From: an uncultured Ramlibacter sp.
GTDB taxonomy: Bacteria > Pseudomonadota > Gammaproteobacteria > Burkholderiales > Burkholderiaceae_C
Assembly (NCBI RefSeq): GCF_936925435.1
Contig: NZ_CAKZHQ010000049.1
Coordinates: 107,516 to 171,515 of the forward strand
DNA: 64,000 nt
Reading direction: 5' to 3'
The position numbers and the translations under genes were made by a program. Positions 1 to 8,884 of this stretch are shown in pieces. Positions within the stretch are counted from its first letter, which is position 1, and the number at the start of each line of letters is the position of its first letter. Below the pieces are notes generated by a model. The model was not told where the DNA came from. It was given only the letters and a program-made list of their open reading frames with translations, and did not search any database.

Positions 1-967
1 CTGTCTCGGGCGAGCCCTCGGGCAGGTTGCCGGACCAGCCCTCATGGCCGATGGCGGTGAGCTTGCCGTCCCGCGTAGCGCCAAGGCGGATGCGCTGGAT
101 GGTGGCCGGCCGGTGGGTGGTGTTGTTCATCATCAGCGGCCGCTGCAGCGCCACCTTGACAGGCTGGCGCGCGGCGCGCGCGCCCAATGCCGCCAGCAGG
201 ATGTCGGCGCGCAGGAACAGCTTGCCGCCGAATCCGCCGCCGATGAAGGGCGAGACCAGGCGGATGTTTTCCTTGGGAATGGCCAGGGTCTTGGCCAGGT
301 CGCCCACGCTCCAGGCGATCATCTGGTTGGAGGTCCACACCGTGAGCTTGCCGTCTTTCCACTGCGCGGTGGAGGCGTGCGGTTCCATCATCGCGTGCGA
401 CTGGTCGGGCGTGGTGTAGGTGGCGTCCAGCTGCACCGGCGCCGCGGCGAACGCGCCGCTGAAGTCTCCCACCCTGGTTTCAGGCGGACCGCCAAAGGCC
501 GAAGGCTTGGCCAGCGGCGCGCTGTCCTTTTGCGCCGCCAGGTCGAACCTGCCCGGCGCTCGGGTGTAGGCGATGCGCACCAGGGCAGCTGCGGCGCGGG
601 CCTGCTCGAAGGTCTTGGCCACGACCAGGGCCACGGCCTGGTGGTAGTGGTCGATCTCCGGTCCGCCCAACAGCTTGGCGGTATTGAAGTTGCCCTTGCC
701 CAGCGCGCCGGCATTGCGGGCCGTGACGATGGCCAGCACGCCGGGCGAAGCCTCGGCGGCGCTCAGATCCATGCTGGCGATGCGCCCCTTGGCGATGCCG
801 GCACCGATGACATAGCCATAGGCGGCATCGGGCGCGACGTCGTGCCGCTCGTAGGCATAGGGAGCAGTGCCGCAGGTCTTGAGCGGGCCGTCGATGCGGT
901 CGGTGGGCCGGCCGATGACCTTGAGCTGGTCGATCGGGTTGGTGGTGGCGGGTGTGTCGAACTTCAT
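1..967 (-). CDS. paoC: Aldehyde oxidoreductase molybdenum-binding subunit PaoC-like (3' end outside window)
   Basis: Large catalytic subunit of a xanthine-oxidase-family periplasmic aldehyde oxidoreductase. It would bind molybdopterin cytosine dinucleotide and oxidise aldehydes to acids. The start is ATG at 967 (MKFDTPATTNP). The reading frame is open to the left edge, so about 320 N-terminal residues of an expected ~730 are present. Visible family features are the VIGRPTDRIDG start of the a/b hammerhead domain and the glycine-rich FIGGGFGGK stretch of the Mo-cofactor domain. It lies 4 bases downstream of paoB in the usual paoA-paoB-paoC order, so one operon is likely. Substrate range cannot be read from the sequence. 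Confidence 0.88.
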   Translation of the reverse strand, partial: MKFDTPATTNPIDQLKVIGRPTDRIDGPLKTCGTAPYAYERHDVAPDAAYGYVIGAGIAKGRIASMDLSAAEASPGVLAIVTARNAGALGKGNFNTAKLLGGPEIDHYHQAVALVVAKTFEQARAAAALVRIAYTRAPGRFDLAAQKDSAPLAKPSAFGGPPETRVGDFSGAFAAAPVQLDATYTTPDQSHAMMEPHASTAQWKDGKLTVWTSNQMIAWSVGDLAKTLAIPKENIRLVSPFIGGGFGGKLFLRADILLAALGARAARQPVKVALQRPLMMNNTTHRPATIQRIRLGATRDGKLTAIGHEGWSGNLPEGSPET

Positions 968-971
968 GCGC

Positions 972-1922
972 TCAGCTCCTGGCCTGGGCCAGCACGGCGG
1001 CGAGCGTGCGCTCGGCCAGCGGCAGCTTGAAGGCGTTGTCGTGGGTGGGGCGGGCGCCGGCGAACAGTTGCGCTGCCGCCGCCTTGGCGCCCTGCGGCAG
1101 TGCGGCATCGGCCCCGGCATGGCGCCAGGGCTTGTGGGCCACGCCGCCCATGGCCATACGGCCGGTGCCGTCGCGCTGCACGACGGCCGCCACCGACACC
1201 AGGGCGAAGGCATAGGACGCGCGGTCGCGCACCTTGCGGTAGATATGGGTGCCGCCCAACGGCCGAGGCAGCGTGACCGAGGTGATGAGCTCGCCAGGTT
1301 CCAGCGCCGTCTCGATGTGCGGGGTGGTCCCGGGCAGGCGGTGGAAGTCGGCGATGGGAATGACGCGGGTGCGGCCGTCGGGCCGCACGGTCTCCACGCC
1401 GGCGTCGAGCACGCGCATGGCCACCGCCATGTCGCTGGGATGGGTGGCGATGCAGGCATCGCTGCTGCCGATCACCGCGTGCTGGCGATTGAAACCGCCG
1501 ATGGCGCTGCAGCCGCTGCCCGGCCGGCGCTTGTTGCAGGCCTGGTCGGTGTCGTAGAAGTAGGGGCAGCGCGTGCGCTGCAGCAGGTTGCCGGCGGTGG
1601 TTGCCCGGTTGCGCAGCTGGCCCGAAGCGCCGGCCAGCAGGGCGCGCGACAGCACGCCGTAGTCCCGCCGCACTCTTTCGTCGGACGCCAGCGCGGTGTT
1701 GCGCACGAGCGCGCCTATGCGCAGCCCTCCGTCGGGCGTGGCCTCGATCTTGTCCAGGGCCAGGCCGTTGACGTCGATCAGGTGGGCGGGCGCCTCGATC
1801 TGCAGCTTCATCAGGTCCAGCAGGTTGGTGCCGCCGGCGATGAACTTGGCATTGGCATTGCGCGCCACCGCGGCGGCGGCCTGGGCCGGTGTGCTGGCCC
1901 GTTCGTAGCTGAAGGGTTTCAT
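972..1922 (-). CDS. paoB: Aldehyde oxidoreductase FAD-binding subunit PaoB-like
   Basis: FAD subunit of the molybdenum aldehyde oxidoreductase; it passes electrons from the iron-sulfur subunit to the acceptor. 316 residues, usual length for PaoB/YagS. ATG at 1922 overlaps the stop of the 2Fe-2S gene (ATGA), indicating translational coupling. It opens MKPFSYERA. The FAD-binding motif [13 protein letters not shown] is near residue 35, and a later Cys cluster (TRCPYFYDT, then NKRRPGSGC) is typical of the PaoB branch, which carries an extra 4Fe-4S cluster. The iron-sulfur role is inferred from this family knowledge. Confidence 0.9.
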   Translation of the reverse strand: MKPFSYERASTPAQAAAAVARNANAKFIAGGTNLLDLMKLQIEAPAHLIDVNGLALDKIEATPDGGLRIGALVRNTALASDERVRRDYGVLSRALLAGASGQLRNRATTAGNLLQRTRCPYFYDTDQACNKRRPGSGCSAIGGFNRQHAVIGSSDACIATHPSDMAVAMRVLDAGVETVRPDGRTRVIPIADFHRLPGTTPHIETALEPGELITSVTLPRPLGGTHIYRKVRDRASYAFALVSVAAVVQRDGTGRMAMGGVAHKPWRHAGADAALPQGAKAAAAQLFAGARPTHDNAFKLPLAERTLAAVLAQARS

Positions 1923-2566
1923 GTGCGCAGCCCTCCGACCTCGGTGATCGCATCGACGATGTTGGAATAGGCGCCGCAGCGGCAGATGTTGCCGCTCATG
2001 CGCTCGCGCAACTCCTCGGCCGACAGCAGCGGCCGGGCGTTCAGGTCCGCGCTGACGTGGCTGGGAACGCCGCGGCGCATCTCGTCGAGCGCACCGACCG
2101 CCGAGCAGATCTGGCCCGGTGTGCAGTAGCCGCACTGGTAGCCGTCATGTTTGACGAAGGCCGCCTGCATCGGGTGCAGATTGCGCGGTGTACCCAGGCC
2201 CTCGATGGTGGTGACCTTGGCGCCCGAATGCATCACCGCCAGCGTCAGGCAGGAGTTGATACGCACGCCGTCCAGCAGCACGGTGCAGGCGCCGCACTGG
2301 CCGTGGTCGCAGCCCTTCTTGGTGCCGGTCAGGTGCAGATGCTCGCGCAGCGTGTCGAGCAAGCTGGTGCGGGTGTCGAGACTGATTGTGTGGGCCTTGC
2401 CGTTGACCTCCAGCGTGACGCTGGCGCTGGGCACGGAGCCTGGCGCGGGCATCGGGGCTGCGGCCTGGGCGGCGGCTTCAAGCGGCAGGGTGGCGACGGC
2501 TGCGGTGGCCGTGCCCGCGATCAGGACATCCCGACGCGAAAGAGTGATTGGGTCGGGACTGTCCAT
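1919..2566 (-). CDS. paoA: Aldehyde oxidoreductase 2Fe-2S subunit PaoA-like, Tat-exported
   Basis: Small electron-transfer subunit with two 2Fe-2S clusters. A twin-arginine signal ([10 protein letters not shown]) near the N terminus argues for export of the folded complex to the periplasm. The plant-type cluster motif [15 protein letters not shown] and the second-cluster motifs [10 protein letters not shown] and GNICRCGAY are all present. The start is uncertain: ATG 2566 (MDSPDP) places the RR motif about 10 residues in, while ATG 2584 and ATG 2614 are in-frame alternatives. It is the first gene of a three-gene minus-strand operon. Close in pattern to E. coli YagT. Confidence 0.9.
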   Translation of the reverse strand: MDSPDPITLSRRDVLIAGTATAAVATLPLEAAAQAAAPMPAPGSVPSASVTLEVNGKAHTISLDTRTSLLDTLREHLHLTGTKKGCDHGQCGACTVLLDGVRINSCLTLAVMHSGAKVTTIEGLGTPRNLHPMQAAFVKHDGYQCGYCTPGQICSAVGALDEMRRGVPSHVSADLNARPLLSAEELRERMSGNICRCGAYSNIVDAITEVGGLRT

Positions 2567-2692
2567 GGCTTGCAGCCTTTGCATCAAGGAGTGGCGGGGA
2601 GAGAGGGCGAGCATCGGGTGGCGAGCGCAGAGACCTTGTAGGACGCAGTCCTGGCGCTTCGTCAGTGCCGGGCCACTCGCCCGATGGGCATG

Positions 2693-3745
2693 TCATGGCC
2701 GTGCGTCCAGGCCGTTCTTCGCCAGGAAGCCGGACAGCAGATCCGCGATGGCCAGGTTGTTGAGATCGGAGAACGGGAAGTGCGTGTTGCCGCGGATGCC
2801 CAGCTCAGGCAGGTGGACCACGGTGGCGTTGCCGCCATGGCGGTTGACGGCCTGGGCCCACAGCCTGGCCATGGCCAGGCGCGTGCGCCATTGGTCCTGC
2901 CCCGGGTTGGCCATGGGCTGCTGCGGGATGTTGTCGCCGTAGACGATGGTGATGGGGATCCGCGTGAGCGCCATGAACTGCTGCAGCGGCACGCCCTGCG
3001 CTTCCAGCGTGTCGCCGGCGCTGGGCATGGGCGGCGGCACCTCGCCCTGGGGGAAGATGAAACCGCTGCCCGGCTCGTAGGCAACGATGGCCCGCACGTT
3101 GGGGCTCTTGGTGGCAGCCAGCCAGCCGGGCCCGCCGCCCTGCGAATGGGTGACCAGCACCCCGGGCCCGATCTTGCGGAACAGCGCGGCCACGGCATCG
3201 GAGGCCACGGCCGCCGAGAAGGGGCCGGTGTTGGGGGTCATCTGGCGGAAGTACTGGTCCAGTGCTTCGGGGCTGCGCGGGAACTGCACGTCTGCGAAGA
3301 GATTCGGCCAGATGCCCAGGCGGAAGATATTGAAGGAAGCCTGCTCGTCGCTCGCAGGCGCCAGTGCCAGCGGCTCGGTGCTGCGCCCGGCCTTGCCGCG
3401 GCGCGGCTGGTCGATCAGATAGACGCTGTGTTGGCGGCGCAGGAAGATGGTCTGGAAACCCTCGCGGCCGTCCGGCGTGGTTTCCCAGGTCTTCGACGAC
3501 TGGCCCGCGCCATGCCAGAACACCAGCGGGAGTTTGCGGGCGGCGACGGGCACCTGGTAGAACACATAGGCGTGGTCGCCATGGAAGCTCTGGCCGTCGG
3601 CCCGGCTGAGCACGCTGCCGCCGACGGCGAAGCTGCCCTGCTCCTGGATGGCCAGGGGCGCCTGTGGGCCGGGACCGGCCGGTGCGGCGCAAGCCGCGCA
3701 AACAAGGGCGGTACCAATCACGGCAAGTGCTTTCGGGATGTGCAT
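2693..3745 (-). CDS. Exported alpha/beta hydrolase (esterase-like)
   Basis: 350 residues with an N-terminal signal of lipoprotein type (LVCAAC, Cys near residue 20), so the enzyme is probably anchored in the periplasm. The alpha/beta-hydrolase fold is indicated by the oxyanion loop FWHGAGQSS, the nucleophile elbow THSQGG (Ser in G/H-x-S-x-G context) and a C-terminal His region (RGNTHFPFSD). Substrate unknown. It lies 9 bases downstream of a carboxymuconolactone-decarboxylase-like gene and a cupin gene, all on the minus strand and opposite a divergent LysR gene, which suggests one regulated operon. Confidence 0.75.
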   Translation of the reverse strand: MHIPKALAVIGTALVCAACAAPAGPGPQAPLAIQEQGSFAVGGSVLSRADGQSFHGDHAYVFYQVPVAARKLPLVFWHGAGQSSKTWETTPDGREGFQTIFLRRQHSVYLIDQPRRGKAGRSTEPLALAPASDEQASFNIFRLGIWPNLFADVQFPRSPEALDQYFRQMTPNTGPFSAAVASDAVAALFRKIGPGVLVTHSQGGGPGWLAATKSPNVRAIVAYEPGSGFIFPQGEVPPPMPSAGDTLEAQGVPLQQFMALTRIPITIVYGDNIPQQPMANPGQDQWRTRLAMARLWAQAVNRHGGNATVVHLPELGIRGNTHFPFSDLNNLAIADLLSGFLAKNGLDARP

Positions 3746-3754
3746 GGTGGCCGG

Positions 3755-4138
3755 CTACTTCTTCTGGAAGACTTCCTTGGCCACCTGGCTGGCCATCACG
3801 CCGCTGGGCCAGCCCGCATAGAAGGCCAAGTGGGTGATGGCCTCGACCAGTTCGGCTTCGCTCAGGCCGTTGTCCCGCGCGCGCTGCAGGTGCGAGCGCA
3901 GCTGGTCGGGGCGGTTCATCGCGATCAGGGCGCTGACGGTCACCAGGCTGCGGTCGCGCGGCGACAGGCCGGGCCGGGCCCAGATGTCGCCGAACAGCAC
4001 GGTGTCGGTGAGTTCGGCGAGCTTGGGGTTGACGTCGCCGAACATGCGCTGCGCCGGTGTCTGTTGCGCGGGCGTCGCTTGTGCCATGGCCGAGAGAGCG
4101 CTTGCCGCCAGCCAGCCTGCCATCCATTTTTTCATCAT
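3755..4138 (-). CDS. Carboxymuconolactone decarboxylase family protein, exported
   Basis: 127 residues: a short signal peptide ([19 protein letters not shown]) followed by a CMD/AhpD-like four-helix domain with the family pattern [13 protein letters not shown] and LAFYAGWPS. There is no AhpD-type CxxC, so a redox role is unlikely and the activity is unknown. ATG 4138 overlaps the stop of the cupin gene (ATGA), so the two are translationally coupled. CMD proteins next to cupins and hydrolases are common under LysR control in Burkholderiales. Confidence 0.8.
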   Translation of the reverse strand: MMKKWMAGWLAASALSAMAQATPAQQTPAQRMFGDVNPKLAELTDTVLFGDIWARPGLSPRDRSLVTVSALIAMNRPDQLRSHLQRARDNGLSEAELVEAITHLAFYAGWPSGVMASQVAKEVFQKK

Positions 4139-4608
4139 CGTGCTGCTCCGTATTGCGAAGGGTTGAGCTTTTCCAGCCAGTCGACCGACTTGCCATGGAG
4201 CTGTTCGGAAATCGCGTAGTGGCTCATGCCGGTGGTGGGCGTGCCGCCGTGCCAGTGCTTCTCGCCCGGCGGAATCCAGACGATGTCGCCGGGACGGATC
4301 TCCTGCACCGGCCCGCCCCAGCGCTGCACCAGGCCGACCCCGCTGGTGACGATCAGCGTCTGTCCCAGCGGATGCGTGTGCCAGGCCGTGTGGGCGCCAG
4401 GCTCGAAAGTCACGTGGCCGCCGCTCACGCGTGCAGGCTCGTCGGCGCGAAACAGCGAATCGACGCGCACCGCGCCGCTGAAGTTCTCGGCCGGCCCCTT
4501 GCTGGAAGGCTGGGCGCCGTTGCGGGTGATCTTGAGCGGCTGCTCGGTCTGCGCCAGGCCCGAAGTGGCCAGCGAGAGCGACATCACGGTGGCGGCAAGA
4601 GCCTTCAT
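4135..4608 (-). CDS. Exported cupin-domain protein
   Basis: 157 residues with a Sec signal (cleavage after SGLA). A single conserved cupin barrel is seen: motif 1 [11 protein letters not shown] with the usual two His and motif 2 region [10 protein letters not shown], which would bind a metal. Function not known beyond a small metal-binding enzyme or sensor. First gene of the cupin / CMD / esterase operon; its start codon faces the LysR gene across 108 bases, where a shared operator is expected. Confidence 0.8.
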   Translation of the reverse strand: MKALAATVMSLSLATSGLAQTEQPLKITRNGAQPSSKGPAENFSGAVRVDSLFRADEPARVSGGHVTFEPGAHTAWHTHPLGQTLIVTSGVGLVQRWGGPVQEIRPGDIVWIPPGEKHWHGGTPTTGMSHYAISEQLHGKSVDWLEKLNPSQYGAAR

Positions 4609-4716
4609 CGCCGGATCCTTTCATGCATAGCAAGCTCGGACTGTAGGCGCGGGATTGGCATTGAACTAGCCGCTTGAACCTTGAAGGATTGGCAAGCTGC
4701 GCTTGATAATGCGGTC

Positions 4717-5700
4717 ATGCCCATCAACGAGATCCGCTCGATTGCGACCTTTGTGAAAACGGCCGAGCTGGGCAGCCTGCGCCGGGCCGCCGTGGTCCAG
4801 GGCATCTCGCCGCAAGCCGCCAGCCAGGCGCTGGCGCAGCTGGAGCTGCACCTGGGCGTGCGCCTCTTTCACCGGACCACGCGCAACATGTCGCTCACCG
4901 ATGAAGGCCGGCGCTTTCTGGAGGCTGCCCAGCCTTCGCTGGCGGGCCTGCAGCGCGCGCTGCAGATGGCGCGCCATGCCAAGGACGAGATCGCCGGCCC
5001 GCTGCGCATCGTCGGCCCGCGCTCGACCTTCCTGCCTGTGCTGTGGCCGGTGCTCGACGAGTTCAGCCGCCGTTATCCCGAGGTGCAGCCGGATGTGCAG
5101 CTGGACGACCGCATCGGCAACTGGGTGGAAGACCGTGTCGATGTCGGCTTCCGGGTGGGCCGCTCCGCCGAGGAAGGCGTGGTGGCGCGGCGCCTGTTCA
5201 GCCTGCAGCTGATCGTCTGCGCCGCACCGGCTTATATCGCCCGCCATGGCGCGCCCGACCAGCTGGCAGCGCTGGCCGCGCACCGCTGCAGCGTCTTTCG
5301 CCATCCGGCCACGGGCAGGGTGCTGCCCTGGCATCTCAAGGAGGGCGATGCGGTGGTGGACCACGAGGTGGCGCCGGCGCTGTCGACCAACGAGGAGCAG
5401 CTGGAGATCGAAGCCGTGCTGGCCGGCCACGTCATCGGCATGCTCACGGGCGTCACCGCCGCCGCCCATATCCGCGCGGGGCGCCTGGTGCCGCTGCTGA
5501 CGGCCCACGTCGCCGACCACGTCGGCGTCTACATCTACTACGGCAGCCGCACCGCGCAGCCGGCCCGCGTGCGCGCCTTCATCGACCTGGCGGTCGAGCG
5601 CTTGCTCGACAACCGGGAGTACTTTCTGACGGCCAAGGAACTGGCTTCTGCGGAAGCCAAGGGGCGCAGGCTGGGTCTGCGCGCGCTACAAAATAAATAG
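4717..5700 (+). CDS. LysR-family transcriptional regulator
   Basis: 327 residues: winged HTH near the N terminus (RRAAVVQGISPQAASQALAQLE) and a substrate-binding domain of the CrgA/DmlR type. ATG 4717 (MPINEIRS) is the natural start; an in-frame upstream start at 4681 would add residues not seen in the family. It is divergent from the cupin operon and probably regulates it. The last codons (RALQNK) are formed by a short GCTA-AAAA-TAGC repeat that supplies the stop codon. Confidence 0.88.
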   Translation: MPINEIRSIATFVKTAELGSLRRAAVVQGISPQAASQALAQLELHLGVRLFHRTTRNMSLTDEGRRFLEAAQPSLAGLQRALQMARHAKDEIAGPLRIVGPRSTFLPVLWPVLDEFSRRYPEVQPDVQLDDRIGNWVEDRVDVGFRVGRSAEEGVVARRLFSLQLIVCAAPAYIARHGAPDQLAALAAHRCSVFRHPATGRVLPWHLKEGDAVVDHEVAPALSTNEEQLEIEAVLAGHVIGMLTGVTAAAHIRAGRLVPLLTAHVADHVGVYIYYGSRTAQPARVRAFIDLAVERLLDNREYFLTAKELASAEAKGRRLGLRALQNK

Positions 5701-5701
5701 C
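5685..5701. repeat. Comamonad-type short repeat, GCTA...TAGC
   Basis: 17-bp imperfect palindrome GCTACAAAATAAATAGC at the very end of the LysR gene. Similar units occur at 16078, 39213, about 43579 and 56891. It provides the last residues and the stop codon of the upstream gene. Confidence 0.55.
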
Positions 5702-5903
5702 AAACGAGGTCCATTCGCCGGGGGCTAGGGGCCAGTTTGGCCCTCAGAATCCACTGCGACAACCCGTTGAGGTTGACGCCGGCCCGTCACCGCGTTCGAA
5801 TTTCGGCTCCGTCCGGGCTGGCGCATGTCGAGAACGCGCCGCCCCGTTCGTCGTGCAGGAGGAGCGCAGCTGTTGCGCACCCAAGCAACCTCAGGAGAGA
5901 GCA

Positions 5904-6335
5904 ATGAAATTCATGGTTCTGGTCAAGGCCACCGCCGACAGCGAAGCCGGCGTGATGCCCAGCGAGCAGCTGTTCGCCGGGATGGGCAAGTACAACGAGG
6001 AGCTGGTCAACGCCGGCATCATGCAGGCCGGCGAGGGCCTGCACCCCAGTTCCAAAGGCGCGCGTGTGCGCTTTGCCGGCAAGGACCGCAAGGTGATCGA
6101 CGGCCCGTTTGCCGAGACCAAGGAGCTGGTCGCCGGCTTCTGGATGTGGAAATGCGCCTCGCTGCAGGAGGCCGTCGACTGGCTCAAGCGCTGCCCCAAC
6201 CCCATGCCGGGGGAATCCGAGATCGAGATCCGCCAGGTCTTCGAGGCCGAGGATTTCGGCGAGGCCTTCACGCCCGAGCTGCGCGAGCAGGAGGAGCGCT
6301 TGCGCGCGAAAGTGGCGGGACAGCAGGCCGGCTAG
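5904..6335 (+). CDS. YCII-related (DGPF) domain protein
   Basis: 143 residues. It begins MKFMVLVKAT and carries the DGPFAETKE signature that names the family, in a ferredoxin-like fold related to YciI. Family members often sit next to ECF sigma factors, but none is present here. Start ATG 5904 is preceded by a good ribosome site (CAGGAGAGAG). The 200 bases upstream hold no recognised gene; a weak hairpin (GGGGCCA-gtt-TGGCCC) lies just after the LysR gene. Confidence 0.85.
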   Translation: MKFMVLVKATADSEAGVMPSEQLFAGMGKYNEELVNAGIMQAGEGLHPSSKGARVRFAGKDRKVIDGPFAETKELVAGFWMWKCASLQEAVDWLKRCPNPMPGESEIEIRQVFEAEDFGEAFTPELREQEERLRAKVAGQQAG

Positions 6336-6374
6336 CTTGCAGAATGGGTTCTTCCGCAACCACGGGAGGACGCC

Positions 6375-6731
6375 ATGCCAGATTTCAAACTGCCCTTGTC
6401 CGGCGATGTCATCCAGGCAATCAATCCATGGAACTGGGCCTTCCGTTCGGAAGGCAGCCAGTTCGGCCTGGTCAACATCAACCTGGGCAAGAGTGCCGAC
6501 CCCGACCTGGAGCAGCGCATCCTCGATGAAGTCGGCAGTTACGGCCGCCAGCTCGGCCGCATGGGCGAGGCCCTGCAGGTGCTGCTGGACCACGTCAAGC
6601 TGGAGCGGCTGGACGCGAAAGAGCGCGCCGTGCTCGACGACTTCCGCCTGCAGCTGGACCAGGTGCAGCGGATGAAGGCGCGGCATGGCCGCGGCGATCC
6701 CGCGCCTCAGCAGCCCAAGACCCGCCGGTAG
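6375..6731 (+). CDS. Conserved hypothetical protein, 118 aa
   Basis: No recognised domain. The N-terminal third contains the phrase VIQAINPWNWAF and the rest is predicted helical, with a heptad-like stretch (residues ~50-105) and a basic, Pro-rich tail. A ribosome site (GGGAGGA) precedes ATG 6375. It lies 39 bases after the YCII gene on the same strand, so co-transcription is plausible. Its 3' end overlaps the convergent membrane-protein gene by 25 bases. Confidence 0.6.
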   Translation: MPDFKLPLSGDVIQAINPWNWAFRSEGSQFGLVNINLGKSADPDLEQRILDEVGSYGRQLGRMGEALQVLLDHVKLERLDAKERAVLDDFRLQLDQVQRMKARHGRGDPAPQQPKTRR

Positions 6732-7273
6732 CGGCGGACCGCCGCGTCCAGGCCGCGGCAGACCCCGGTGGCCATCAGGCCGGTGACGGCCAGCATGGCC
6801 GCGGTGTGCACGGCGATGGCCGCCAGCGCCAGCAGCAAGGGCGACGCACCGGCCAGGCCCGCCGGCGCGTCCTGCATGCACAGCGGCAACAGGGCTGGCA
6901 CCAGCATCAGGCCCGCGCCATGCGCGGTCGACGCGAAGAAGGACCACAGGGCCAGGCCGGCGTGCCCCGCCGGCGCGCGTGCCGCCAGCGGCGTGCGGCC
7001 CCACAGGTGGACCAGCACGGCGATGGCGAACAGCGTGGCGGCCGCGGCCTGCAGCACCACCCGGTCCAGCGCCAGCCCGAGCACCACCGCAATGCCCACC
7101 AGCGCGATCGATGCAGTGTGGCCTGCGGCGATCGGCCACAAGGCCCGCAGCGCTTGCATCGGGTCGTGCGCGCGCAGGCCCCAGGCAGCGGCCAGCATCC
7201 AGCCGCTGGCGGGGTTGAGCCCGTGCAAGGCGCCCAGTCCCACCACCGCCAGCCAGGGCCACAGCGTGTCCAT
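6707..7273 (-). CDS. Integral membrane protein, 188 aa, function unknown
   Basis: Five to six predicted transmembrane helices with the motif GLGALHGLNPASGW in helix 1 and FFASTAHGAGLML near residue 110. Small-residue and His patterns at these spots recall the UreH/NiCoT-like transporter superfamily, but this is only a resemblance. It sits 26 bases downstream of the DUF899 gene on the same strand, so they probably form a two-gene operon. Confidence 0.65.
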   Translation of the reverse strand: MDTLWPWLAVVGLGALHGLNPASGWMLAAAWGLRAHDPMQALRALWPIAAGHTASIALVGIAVVLGLALDRVVLQAAAATLFAIAVLVHLWGRTPLAARAPAGHAGLALWSFFASTAHGAGLMLVPALLPLCMQDAPAGLAGASPLLLALAAIAVHTAAMLAVTGLMATGVCRGLDAAVRRYRRVLGC

Positions 7274-7299
7274 GGCGCGCGCTTTCTTCCAGCCTGCCC

Positions 7300-8076
7300 T
7301 CAGGCCTTGGCCGCGCAGCAGGTGGCGGCGGTAGGGGCAGGCGCGGCCTCGTAGCGGTCGTGGTGGCGCACCCATTCCATCTTGTAGTCCACGTCGCGCT
7401 CGTCGCGCCCCTTGGCCACCAGGTCCAGCATGTTGTAGGTGCCCATCATCACTTCCACGCCGCGCCCGTAGGTGGAATAGGTCAGGAAGATGCGGCCCGC
7501 ATCGTCCTTGTAGAACGCGCTGATGCCGGGCAGCTCCTCGGAACCTATGGGCCGCATGGCGTAGTTGTAGTAAGCCTCGCCGGCAGCCAGTTGCTCGCGC
7601 GTGAACGAGACCTTGAAGTCGTGGTTGAAGCTGCTGCCGTGTGACGAGGCCCAGGGGAACTGCCAGCCCATGCGCTGGCGGAAGCGCTCGATCTCGGCCA
7701 GCGGCGCGCGCGAGATGGCCAGCAGCGTGACGTCGCGGTGCGCCAGGTGCAGCGCCATCGCATCGCTGTGGTCGGCCATGAAAGAGCAGCTCGGGCAGCC
7801 CTGGGCCCAGCCCGGGCCCAGCATGAAGTGCTGCACCAGCAGCTGGCTGCGGCCTTCGAACAGATCGGCCAGCGAACGGCGGCCTGCGGGTGTGTCGAAG
7901 GCGTAGTCCTTCTCGATGTGCAGCCAGGGCAGGGCGCGGCGCTCGCCGGCGATCTGGTCGCGCAGCTGCGTCAGTTGCTTCTCGCGCGCCAGCAGCGCGG
8001 TGCGCCGGGCCAGCCATTGGTCCGGCGTCACGACGGCGTGCTTGAGGGTGGTGTCTTCGGTGGTGGCGGTGGTCAT
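7300..8076 (-). CDS. DUF899 family thioredoxin-fold protein
   Basis: 258 residues of the DUF899 family, a thioredoxin-like fold of unknown activity. Typical features are the HIEKDYAF start of the domain, FMLGPGWAQGCPSCSF with a Cys-x-x-Cys pair, and the VSFTREQLAAGEAYYNY block. Start ATG 8076 has a strong ribosome site (AAAGGAG). The C terminus carries an added TCCAAKA tail. Upstream member of an operon with the membrane protein. Confidence 0.88.
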   Translation of the reverse strand: MTTATTEDTTLKHAVVTPDQWLARRTALLAREKQLTQLRDQIAGERRALPWLHIEKDYAFDTPAGRRSLADLFEGRSQLLVQHFMLGPGWAQGCPSCSFMADHSDAMALHLAHRDVTLLAISRAPLAEIERFRQRMGWQFPWASSHGSSFNHDFKVSFTREQLAAGEAYYNYAMRPIGSEELPGISAFYKDDAGRIFLTYSTYGRGVEVMMGTYNMLDLVAKGRDERDVDYKMEWVRHHDRYEAAPAPTAATCCAAKA

Positions 8077-8181
8077 GGAGGCTCCTTTGTCTGGCCGTGC
8101 AGGCCGTTGGGGTTGCATGGGGCGCACCCATCCAGCCGCCGTGGTGGCGGGCGCGCGGGGGAAACGTCTGCAGGGAAGGGG

Positions 8182-8841
8182 CTAGGCTTTGGGCCGCCGC
8201 ACGGCGCGCACCTTGCCGCTGGTGCCGCCGCCGCAATAGAACAGGCCGGCCCCATCGGACTCGAGGCCGCTGACGCCGGTGCCGGCCGGCATCTCCAGCC
8301 GCTCCAGCACGGTGCCGCTGGCCGGGTCGATGCGGCGCAGCTCGCTCTCGTCGCCCTCCCAGGTGCCGTGCCACAGCTGGCCGTCGACCCAGGTCACGCC
8401 GGTGACGAAGCGGTTGGTCTCGATGGTGCGCAGCACCGCGCCGGTGGCCGGGTCGATCTGGTGGATCTTGCGGTCGCGGTACTGGCCCACCCAGAGGCTG
8501 CCCTCGGCCCAGGTCAGGCCCGAGTCGCCGCCCTTGCCCGGCGCCGGGATGGAGGCGAGCACGGCGCCGGTGGCCGGATCGATCTTGTCGATGCGGGACT
8601 CGGCGATCTGGTACAGGTGCTTGCCGTCGAAGGCCGTGCCGGCGTCGCCTACCTGGGCCAGGGTGCGTGTGGCCTCGCCGCTGGCGGGATCGAAGGCCAG
8701 CAGGTTGGGGCCGCTGGAGAACCAGACGTTGCGCCCGTCATGGGTGACGCCGTTGACCTTTTCCACGCCGGGGAAGGGGCCGTACTCGCGCACGATCTCG
8801 GCGGGGCGGGCCTTGATCTTGTCCTGGCTTGCTGTGCTCAT
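8182..8841 (-). CDS. Beta-propeller protein (YncE/SMP-30-like)
   Basis: 219 residues built of about four recurring blades with the signature IDPATGAVL (three clear copies) alternating with LWVGQYRDRKIHQ-type strands, consistent with a cytosolic beta-propeller fragment related to glutamine cyclotransferase or YncE folds. There is no signal peptide. It lies 43 bases downstream of an HTH regulator gene on the same strand, so the propeller may sense or process the regulator's ligand; this is inference. Confidence 0.7.
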   Translation of the reverse strand: MSTASQDKIKARPAEIVREYGPFPGVEKVNGVTHDGRNVWFSSGPNLLAFDPASGEATRTLAQVGDAGTAFDGKHLYQIAESRIDKIDPATGAVLASIPAPGKGGDSGLTWAEGSLWVGQYRDRKIHQIDPATGAVLRTIETNRFVTGVTWVDGQLWHGTWEGDESELRRIDPASGTVLERLEMPAGTGVSGLESDGAGLFYCGGGTSGKVRAVRRPKA

Positions 8842-8884
8842 CGCAACTCCTTTTGCGCCTGGAAGCGGCGCCATGGGAAGAACT

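Noticed and set aside
1..967. NicA/NicB-type nicotinate hydroxylase for the molybdenum enzyme
   Set aside because: A separate FAD subunit, the Tat signal on the 2Fe-2S subunit and sequence pattern match PaoABC, and the hydroxypyridine-like cluster lies 14 kb away.
5780..5830. tRNA-like T-loop (GTTCGAATTTC)
   Set aside because: No acceptor, D or anticodon stems can be drawn around it; only the T-loop-like string is present.
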